Assembly (NCBI GenBank): GCA_026706425.1 | Contig: JAPOYW010000705.1 | Location: forward strand, 1-40,321 | Length of the DNA stretch: 40,321 nucleotides | Source: Gammaproteobacteria bacterium | GTDB taxonomy: Bacteria; Pseudomonadota; Gammaproteobacteria; Pseudomonadales; Azotimanducaceae | Direction of reading: 5' to 3' | Shown: positions 33,123 through 40,321 of the stretch, piece by piece | Layout of the letters: every line of letters starts with the position of its first letter | Numbering within the stretch: the first letter of the stretch is position 1 | Notes under the pieces: generated by a model | Told to the model about the DNA's origin: nothing | What the model saw: only the letters and a program-made list of their open reading frames with translations | The model's database searches: none | Position numbers and translations under genes: made by a program

Positions 33123-36100
33123 ATGACCCGCAAGGACACGCCGCGTTCCGCTACAGACGCGGGTACAGCGCAAGCGCTCGACGTATTCGCCCTTCGCGAC
33201 AGCGTGGTCGACGAATACAAGCGCTTCGCAACGTCGTTCACGACTATTCATGCGGCAGACATCCGCGAGCAAGTCGATGCCATCTACGACCAGGATCGCT
33301 ACTGGCCGGAGCCCTTGATCCAAATCAACCCCAACTACAAGCGCACAACCGACATCGGCGAGCTTGTCGCAGGCGGCGTCCTGGCTCCCGGCTGCGAGAC
33401 GATCTTCCGCGACAAGGAAGGGCCTCTCTCGCTATACAAGCATCAGGAAGAGGCCATCGCGCTGGCCGCCGCGGACGAGAGCTTCGTAGTGACGACCGGT
33501 ACCGGCTCTGGCAAGTCGCTGTGCTTCTTCATCCCGATCGTGAGCCATGTGCTGAACGCCCGCCGGCGCGATGATGCGCCCAGCACGAGCGCCATCGTCG
33601 TCTATCCGATGAACGCACTCGCGAACTCCCAGATGGAGGAACTCGGTAAGTTCATCGACCAGGTTCCGGGAGACCGCCCGGTCACCTTTGCCCGTTACAC
33701 GGGGCAGGAAGACTCGGACGAGCGCGAGCGGATCGCCGAAAACCCGCCGGACATCCTCCTGACCAATTTCATGATGCTCGAGCTCCTCATGACCCGGCAG
33801 GAGAAGACCGACCGCCGCGTCATCGCTAACTGCAACGGCCTTGGCTACCTCGTCCTCGACGAATTGCACACGTACCGAGGTCGCCAAGGCGCGGATGTGG
33901 CCCTGCTCGTCCGTCGTGTCCGCGAACGCCTCCAGCCCGACGATCTGCTTTGCATCGGCACCTCGGCCACGATGGCGAGCGAAGGGTCGCTTGAGCACAA
34001 GAACCGCATCGTCGCAGACGTCACGTCCAGACTCTTTGGGTGTGTGATCGAAGAGAACTGCGTTATTGCGGAGACCCTGGAGCGCATCACCGACCCGGCC
34101 GAGACCGCCGACTCCGTCGTCCACTTGCTCGGGGAGGCAATCGAGTGCGGCGGCCCACCACCACAAGTCTCCAATGCCGCGCTCCGACACGATCCGCTTG
34201 CGGTGTGGGTAGAGACCCGTCTCGGTATCTCCTTCTCCGAGGACGACCAGCGCTGGATCCGTGCGAAGCCCAAAACGGTTACCGAAGCGGTGGACCAGCT
34301 GTCGGCCGATTCGGGACGACCGACCGCTGACTGCCGCGACGTGTTGCGAAACTTCCTCCTCGTATCGAGCCTGCCCGAGCAGGTTCGGACCTCTCGACCC
34401 GACGCCAGCGAGCACAGCTTCTTTGCGTTCAAGCTCCATCAGTTCGTCTCCGGCGCTGGGCATCTACTCTCGACCTTTGAGCCACCGGGCGAACGCACCG
34501 TTACAGTCGACGGCCAGCAGTTCCTCCCCGGGCACGCGGACAAGCGCCTCTATCCTGCACATTTCTGCCGCGAGTGCGGCCACGAATACCATCCCGTGCG
34601 GTTGGTGGAGGATGTGGAGACCGGACCGACATTCCGCGCCCGCGACATCGACGATGCGCCGCCAACACGGGACGAATCCATAGCTGCTGAGGCCGACGGG
34701 CCACCCACGGGAGAATTCGGCTTCGTAACTCCACACCCGGCGGACGATCCCGAATTCACGTTCGCGGACCGGGACGACGAATACCCCGAGAGCTGGCAGG
34801 ACATCGACGCCCGCGGACACCCGCGGCTGAACAGGTACTACCGGGATGCACGCCCGCGGCGCTATCTCGTCGCGCCCGATGGCCGCATCGGTGCAGGGAT
34901 GGCGGTCTGGTTCCTGCCGGGCAAGTTCCGGTTCTGCCTGCGCTGCCGGAACACCCAAGGCGGCGCATCACGTGATCGCACCCGTCTCGCGTCGCTCTCC
35001 GCGGAAGGTCGCAGTTCCGCGACGACGGTACTGGTGGCCAGCGCACTGCGGTGGATGCATGGCGGCGACTCGTCGCTTGATCGCTATACGCGCAAGCTCC
35101 TCGGCTTCACCGACAACCGCCAGGATGCCGCGCTCCAAGCCGGTCACTTCAACGACTTCCTGTTCGTGAGCGTCGTTCGCGCCGGTTTCCTAAGCGCATT
35201 GCAGGACGCAGGCGTGGAAGGGCTGCGTAGCGACCAACTAGGCGTGGCGCAACAGCAGGGGCTCGGCTTCGACCGCACCGACCAGCAGATCCGCGCTGAG
35301 TGGCTGCTCGAACCAACCTTGCGCGGCTTCAACTTGCAGGACGCCGAGGCCACGCTTCGACAGGTGCTCGCCTACCGCACCTGGTTCGACCAACGCCGTG
35401 GTTGGCGTTACACCAATCCGAACCTCGAGCAACTCGGCATGGTGCGCGTGGACTACCTTGGCATCGACGAGCTTGCCGCTGATGATGATCTGTTTCGGGA
35501 ATCGCACGACCTGTTGCGGCAGGCTGGTCGCGACGTCCGGCGTGCGGTCTATCGCCACTTGCTGGACCACATGCGCAAATGGATGGCCATCCGCAGTCAG
35601 GTTCTCGACATCACCGTGCTCGAACAACTGGTCAGCAAGTCACACAGCCGGCTCCGGGCTCCTTGGGGCTTCGGCGTGTTTGAGCAACCAGCGGGCGCGC
35701 GTTGGCTGATGGTCGCGGCACCCGCGCGCCGACGCAGCACGCTGCGCGACATGGACCTGATCGTTCGCGGAGGATCCAGAAGCACCCTCGGTCGAACATT
35801 GCGCTCGGCCACGCTTTGGGGCGGGAACACGTCCATCCGCGACCTGCCGTCGAAGGAACTCGACCAACTCATAGAGAACCTGCTCCGCGCCGGGGCGGTC
35901 CACGGCCTGATATCCGAAGAAAGCACGCCTTTCGACCAGCGAGGCTGGCGATTGAACGACGCATGCGTGGTGTTCCGACTCGGTGACGCGGAGACGAATG
36001 CGAGCGGTTCCAGCCAGAACGCGTTTTTCCGGGACCTCTACGGGAATCTGGCGACCATGCTCCGCGCACCGACGCATCCCCTATTCGGTTTCGAGGACCG

Positions 36101-37610
36101 GGAACACACCGCGCAGGTCGATCCGCTCAATCGAAAGATCCGCGAGAAACGCTTCCGTTACGGAGAACGCGAGCGCAAGGAGCTCGGCGAGGGCGGACAG
36201 GAACTCCGAGAGGCCGACGAGGCCAACCGATTCCTGCCAGTTCTCTTCTGTTCGCCGACGATGGAACTCGGCGTCGACATCGCCGAGTTGAACGCGGTTC
36301 ACATGCGCAACGTGCCACCGACGCCAGCCAACTATGCCCAGCGCGGCGGCCGAGCGGGACGCAGCGGCCAAGCCGCACTGGTCCTGACGTACGCGTCTTC
36401 GCAGAGCCCGCACGACCAGTACTTCTTCAAGGATCCGAAGGCGATGGTCTACGGGGAGGTCCGTGCGCCCGTTCTCGAACTGGCCAACCGAGACCTCATC
36501 GACAGCCACCTCCAGGCGGTCTGGCTGTCGTGCGTCAACCAGCCCTTGGACCCGTGCATAGCGGAGCTACTCGTCCTGCAGGATCCCAGCCGCCCGCTCG
36601 ATCAGGAGGTCGAGGCGGCAGTCAGCGAAACCCCCGTTGCGGAATCCGCTCGGCAACGGATTCGGCGGGTTCTCGACCTCGTCGCGGACGAGCTCGGCCC
36701 AGAAGCGGCACCTTGGTACACCGGTCGGGAGACCTACTCGAATGCCATCGTCGCGGATGCAGCACGGCGCTTCGACCGAGCCTTTGATCGCTGGCGGGAT
36801 CTGTTCGCCGCCGCCGAGGAGCAGCGAGACGCCGCCCGCAAGACCATGGACGACTACTCCGCGTCCTACCGAGATAAGCGGGCCGCGCAGACGCGTCACG
36901 CCCAAGCAGTCGACCAGATCAACCTGTTGCAGCGCGGGACGAGCGCCTTGTCGAGTGACTTCTATACCTACCGCTACCTAGCCACCGAGGGCTTCCTGCC
37001 GGGCTACAACTTCCCGCGGCTGCCGCTGCTCGCCTATGTGCCAGCGAGTCGAGATGGGCGCGGGCGACAGACCTATCTGCAGCGTCCGCGGTTTCTGGCG
37101 CTCTCGGAGTTTGGACCGCGCAGCCTCGTCTACCACGAGGGGCGTGCCCATCGGGTGGTGCGAGCCATGCTATCCCTAGGTCACCACGAGTCAGCAACAA
37201 CGGACACGCAACTGCCCACCAAGGCGGTGCGAATCTGCGCGAGCTGCGGTGCCGGTCATTTCAACGACGAGGTGTCGATGTGCCACGCCTGCGGTGAATC
37301 ACTCGGAACCGCCGAGGTCGTACGGAATACCTACCGCATCGAGAACGTCGCAACATATCCCGCAGTGCAGATCACAGCGAACGACGAGGAACGCCAGCGC
37401 CAGGGCTTCGACCTTCAAACCACCTTCGAGTGGGCCACACGCGAGCAAGCGATGGATGTGCGTTTCGCATGGGTCAGCGACCTAGAAGGGCAGGCCGTGA
37501 GGCTGGCCTATGGTGCCGGCGCAACCATCACGCGGCTGAACAAGGGGTTGCGCCGCAGGGCCAACAAGACGGTGCTCGGCTTCAGCATCGACCCACGTCA
37601 AGACTGCTGA
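33123..37610 (+). CDS. DUF1998-containing DEAD-box helicase (defence-type, DISARM/Druantia-like), C-terminus cut
   Basis: The 1495-residue protein starts at ATG 33123, behind AAGGAAG. RecA lobe 1 has Walker A G126-TGSGK131-S, PMNALANSQMEEL, the motif II variant D246-E-L-H and SATMAS. Zinc-type cysteines occur at C482/C485 and C605/C608. RecA lobe 2 has GFTDNRQDAALQ, SPTMELGVDIAELN and Q1073-RGGRAGR. A late C1372-x2-C-x11-C1387-x2-C1390 site leads into a DUF1998 region ending NKGLRRRANKTVLGFSIDP, after which only RQDC precedes the stop. The family continues beyond this point, so the last part seems lost (see findings). It could be a DrmA/DrmB-like fusion or a DruE-type helicase. The next gene is a DrmD-like helicase. 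Confidence 0.85.
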   Translation: MTRKDTPRSATDAGTAQALDVFALRDSVVDEYKRFATSFTTIHAADIREQVDAIYDQDRYWPEPLIQINPNYKRTTDIGELVAGGVLAPGCETIFRDKEGPLSLYKHQEEAIALAAADESFVVTTGTGSGKSLCFFIPIVSHVLNARRRDDAPSTSAIVVYPMNALANSQMEELGKFIDQVPGDRPVTFARYTGQEDSDERERIAENPPDILLTNFMMLELLMTRQEKTDRRVIANCNGLGYLVLDELHTYRGRQGADVALLVRRVRERLQPDDLLCIGTSATMASEGSLEHKNRIVADVTSRLFGCVIEENCVIAETLERITDPAETADSVVHLLGEAIECGGPPPQVSNAALRHDPLAVWVETRLGISFSEDDQRWIRAKPKTVTEAVDQLSADSGRPTADCRDVLRNFLLVSSLPEQVRTSRPDASEHSFFAFKLHQFVSGAGHLLSTFEPPGERTVTVDGQQFLPGHADKRLYPAHFCRECGHEYHPVRLVEDVETGPTFRARDIDDAPPTRDESIAAEADGPPTGEFGFVTPHPADDPEFTFADRDDEYPESWQDIDARGHPRLNRYYRDARPRRYLVAPDGRIGAGMAVWFLPGKFRFCLRCRNTQGGASRDRTRLASLSAEGRSSATTVLVASALRWMHGGDSSLDRYTRKLLGFTDNRQDAALQAGHFNDFLFVSVVRAGFLSALQDAGVEGLRSDQLGVAQQQGLGFDRTDQQIRAEWLLEPTLRGFNLQDAEATLRQVLAYRTWFDQRRGWRYTNPNLEQLGMVRVDYLGIDELAADDDLFRESHDLLRQAGRDVRRAVYRHLLDHMRKWMAIRSQVLDITVLEQLVSKSHSRLRAPWGFGVFEQPAGARWLMVAAPARRRSTLRDMDLIVRGGSRSTLGRTLRSATLWGGNTSIRDLPSKELDQLIENLLRAGAVHGLISEESTPFDQRGWRLNDACVVFRLGDAETNASGSSQNAFFRDLYGNLATMLRAPTHPLFGFEDREHTAQVDPLNRKIREKRFRYGERERKELGEGGQELREADEANRFLPVLFCSPTMELGVDIAELNAVHMRNVPPTPANYAQRGGRAGRSGQAALVLTYASSQSPHDQYFFKDPKAMVYGEVRAPVLELANRDLIDSHLQAVWLSCVNQPLDPCIAELLVLQDPSRPLDQEVEAAVSETPVAESARQRIRRVLDLVADELGPEAAPWYTGRETYSNAIVADAARRFDRAFDRWRDLFAAAEEQRDAARKTMDDYSASYRDKRAAQTRHAQAVDQINLLQRGTSALSSDFYTYRYLATEGFLPGYNFPRLPLLAYVPASRDGRGRQTYLQRPRFLALSEFGPRSLVYHEGRAHRVVRAMLSLGHHESATTDTQLPTKAVRICASCGAGHFNDEVSMCHACGESLGTAEVVRNTYRIENVATYPAVQITANDEERQRQGFDLQTTFEWATREQAMDVRFAWVSDLEGQAVRLAYGAGATITRLNKGLRRRANKTVLGFSIDPRQDC

Positions 37611-39756
37611 GCGGCGCGACAGCTTCGTACAGGCGTGCCCGGACTTCGTAATGGTCGACGAGGCGCACACATGCGCTTCTTCCGGTCGCGGCCGCCACCA
37701 GCGCTACGAGTTGCTCCAAGCCTTGGCGGCCAAGGCGACGCGCCACCTCGTGCTGCTAACCGCGACACCCCACAGTGGCGACGACAATGCGTTCTATCGC
37801 TTGCTCGGCCTAGTGGGTTCCGACTTCCAGGCATTGGCCCACGCAGAAGGCCGGGAGCGTACACGGCTGCGTGAACGTCTTGCCAACCATTTCGTCCAGA
37901 GGCGGCGGCCCGACATCGCCGAGTGGCACGAAGGAGAGCTCTTTCCGCAACGCCAGACCAGGGAGCTGACCTACGAACTTAGCGGTGCCTGGGAGGCGTT
38001 CTTCAACGAAGTCCTGGACTACTGCGCTGGAGTCGTTGAGACCGGTAGCGGGGACGATCTGCGCCAGCGTCTCAATTTCTGGAGCACCCTTGCGCTGCTC
38101 CGCTGCACCGGTTCGAGCCCTGCCGCCGCGGTGCAGGCACTGCGTACGCGGGCCGGTGGGGATCCTAGCCCAGAGGATCCGGAGGAAATGCAGGATCGCA
38201 TCTTCGACGGCAACGCCGTCGCCTTGATCGCGGACGACGTGGAGCCACCAGCCGGCAGCGACGATCCCGCACTCGAACGCCTAATGGAGTCGGCAAGAGG
38301 CTTGTCTGGACAGAGCGGCGACCCGAAGCTGAAGGTGACCTCGGATCATGTGAAGGCATTGGTAGCGGATGGCTTCAACGTCGTGGTGTTCTGCCGCTTC
38401 ATTGCCACCGCCCACTACGTGGCCCACTACCTCAGCGACACACTGACCGACGTTGCGGTGCAAACGGTGACCGGAGAGTATTCTCCGGAAGAGCGCGAGC
38501 GACGCGTAGTCGAGAGTGGCACCGATGGCGCCAGAGTGCTGGTGGCTACCGACTGCTTCTCAGAGGGCATCAATCTCCAGGATTACTTCGACGCCGTCGT
38601 CCACTACGACCTGTCGTGGAACCCTACCCGACACGAGCAGCGCGAGGGTCGCGTCGACCGTTTCGGCCAGCCGAGCCGGACTGTTCGCACCACGTTGATC
38701 TACGGTGCCAACAATCCCGTGGATGGCGCTGTCCTGCGAGTCATCCTGCGTAAAGCTGCCAAGATTCGCGAGGAACTCGGCGTTCCCGTGCCGGTGCCCG
38801 ACGAGGGCCAGTCGCTAACCCAAGCGTTGCTCAAGGCGGTGCTCTTGCGGGGACGCACCGCGCTGGAGGATAGCAGGCAGCTCGATCTCTTCGAGGGGCA
38901 TTGGCAGTACACCATGGAGAAGGCGAAACAGAGTCGCACCGTGTTCGCCCAGCAGCGCATGAACCCCGACGACGTGCTGCCCGAGTGGCACAAGAGCTTG
39001 GCTGCCGTGGGTGACAGGGACACCGTGCAACGATTCGCCAGTCGAGCGCTCGCCCGCCTCGGTTCCGGCCTCGAGCAGGGCCAACGCGGATTCAAGGTGC
39101 CGACGGGAGCACTCCCAACTGAAGTGGTCGAGCGCCTCCAAGCCGAGGGGATTTCCGACACCATCGCCATCGACTTCGCCTATCCGGCAGCACCCGGGTG
39201 TCGTCCCGTGCAAAGAAGCCACCCTCTCATCGCCATTCTCGCGGACACCTTGCTCGGACGCTCCCTCGCCGCCCTCGCCCACACCGGCGATGCGGCAGCC
39301 GACGACCCTTCGGTACTCGACCGGGTCGGCTGCTGGATTTCAGCAGACGTGCAAAGCCGCACCACGGTCGCGCTTCTGCGCCTGCGCCACCAGCTCGTGT
39401 CCCGCGCGCGTCGGCGAGAGACGACGCTGATGGTCGAGGAGGCGACTGCCCTCGCCTGGTCGTCACCCGCTGCCAACACGCCCATCACCGGTACCGAGGC
39501 CCTCTCCCTATTGGCATTGCCGCCTGCCGATGATCCACCACCGCACGTACGGCGGCGGGAGGTGCAACGCGCACTCGGGCTGATGAGTGAACGCACCGAC
39601 GACATGGAGGCTCTAGCAGCCGAGCGGGCGCGTACCTTGCTCGACGACCATCTGCGTGTCCGCCAAGCGAGCCGCGGGAGCGGCACCACAACCGTCCACG
39701 CCATCCCCCGTCCTGATGTGATTGCGGCGTTCGTGCTTCTGCCGACGGTCGCCTGA
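37597..39756 (+). pseudogene. SNF2-family helicase resembling DISARM DrmD, lacking its first RecA lobe
   Basis: The family frame is recognisable from about 37597 (VKTAERRDSFVQACPDFV), just before ATG 37651, and runs to 39756 (701 residues from that ATG). Visible motifs, numbered from 37651, are II (D3-E-A-H6), III (LLT37-A-T-P40-HSG), IV (FCRFIATAHYVAHYL), V (VATDCFSEGINLQDYFDAVV) and VI (Q330-REGRVDRFGQ). The Walker A half, some 250-300 residues, is missing, and the frame overlaps the end of the preceding helicase gene. A long C-terminal domain of about 350 residues is complete to the stop. Full-length DrmD is an ATP-dependent translocase in DISARM. It is marked pseudogene because ATP binding would be lost, but it could be translated from 37651. 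Confidence 0.75.
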
Positions 39757-39757
39757 C

Positions 39758-40321
39758 ATGCCTCGCCCAGGTCAGACCGACGCTCGGATCGGGTTCGACG
39801 CGCTCTCGATCAAGGGTGGAATGCTGGGGGCGGACTGGTTGGCGAAGGTGGCCCAACTCCGCGCCGACGGCCAAACGCCGGCCGACTACGGCATCCCCGC
39901 AGGGCTGGAATTACGCGACGAGATCTCACGAAGTTGGCGTATCGCCCAAGCCTGCTTCCACGCGATGGAGACGGGACGAGCATCGGGGGGCGATGCCCTC
40001 GCGCTTGCTGAGCGGTTCGTTGAGGCCCTTCTGCGCGACGCGCTTTGCTTCAAGTCGTTGGCACGGAAACCTCAGAAAACGACAGCAGAGGATTCGGTAC
40101 CGGAGTATCCGATGCAGTTCTTCGCGATTGGCGAACGGGTCCCCATCGTCGTTGCACCCATCGGCGCGGGTTTGGATGCACCGCTTTCCGTCTTTGGCGT
40201 TGACGGGCGTAGACGAACCGCGTTCGGGCTAGTGCAGGAATACCTGAACGCCTCTCCGGAAGCTCTGTGGGGGTTGGCGACGGACGGGCTGACCCTGCGC
40301 ATTGCCCGCGACAACGCGAGC
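39758..40321 (+). CDS. Eco57I/DrmMI-like adenine methylase, N-terminal fragment (runs off the window)
   Basis: ATG 39758 follows the helicase stop by one base, and 188 codons lie inside the window. Conserved N-terminal blocks are LSIKGGMLGADWLAKVAQLR, ELRDEISRSWRIAQACFHAM, AFGLVQEYLNASPEALWGLA and TDGLTLRIARDNAS. This is the helical and nuclease-like N-terminal part of Eco57I/MmeI/DrmMI-type DNA methylases (compare LWG-x-x-x-NG-x-x-LRLLRD). The SAM and NPPY motifs would lie to the right. Order DrmD-like then methylase matches class 1 DISARM (drmD-drmMI). Confidence 0.72.
   Translation, partial: MPRPGQTDARIGFDALSIKGGMLGADWLAKVAQLRADGQTPADYGIPAGLELRDEISRSWRIAQACFHAMETGRASGGDALALAERFVEALLRDALCFKSLARKPQKTTAEDSVPEYPMQFFAIGERVPIVVAPIGAGLDAPLSVFGVDGRRRTAFGLVQEYLNASPEALWGLATDGLTLRIARDNAS

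Noticed and set aside
31481..33241. 586-residue open frame on the minus strand
   Set aside because: It is antisense to the SRAP and TlpA genes, which have complete catalytic motifs.

Overview
The window is high-GC, compactly coded DNA with Shine-Dalgarno leaders, many 4-bp stop/start overlaps and no rRNA or tRNA. Gene content suggests a free-living or host-associated Gammaproteobacterium, probably uncultured and known from metagenomes. The supporting genes are a Cus-type copper efflux operon, an SPFH protein with an Arc-like partner, DUF1640 paralogues, a sulfatase, a PhyH dioxygenase and two luciferase-like (LLM) flavin oxidoreductases. The taxonomic call is inference from gene families only.

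Both ends look like defence islands. The left end (1-4400) has the first 58 codons of a type I modification subunit (hsdM) leaving the window on the minus strand, a small two-helix membrane protein, an Mrr-like restriction endonuclease, a scar made of a second hsdM 5' end joined to the first ~80 codons of an AAA ATPase, a DUF1640 coiled-coil membrane protein and a Uma2-family nuclease. The right end (33123-40321) holds a 1495-aa DUF1998 helicase, an SNF2 helicase resembling DISARM DrmD, and the first 188 codons of an Eco57I/DrmMI-like adenine methylase. The helicase loses its C-terminus at the point where the SNF2 protein begins without its first RecA lobe, which suggests an internal deletion (or misassembly) at about 37590-37600.

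The middle is accessory metabolism and stress response. From 4700 to 12700 lie a sulfatase, a VOC protein, a RelB antitoxin with a frameshifted YafQ toxin, a serine hydrolase, an SDR, a PhyH dioxygenase overlapping an arsenate reductase, and a zinc-finger-like small protein. From 12480 to 13630 lies an SPFH/Arc-like pair. From 13777 to 20080 lies a copper/silver efflux block: a His-rich small exported protein, a TolC-type outer-membrane protein, a CusB adaptor with a heavy-metal-binding domain and a natural six-histidine tail, and a CusA pump with the methionine triad at exactly residues 573/623/672.

From 20190 to 32950 lie a second DUF1640 gene, two metallo-beta-lactamase-fold hydrolases, a CRP DNA-binding-domain remnant, a two-gene unit of a secreted HExxH protein and a PepSY-like membrane-anchored protein, a long-chain acyl-CoA synthetase followed by an aldose 1-epimerase, a lytic transglycosylase, two LLM oxidoreductases, a SRAP DNA-protein crosslink protein and a TlpA-like thioredoxin.

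The least-described items are the HExxH/PepSY-like pair (22717-24543) and the rearranged DISARM-like locus at the right end.
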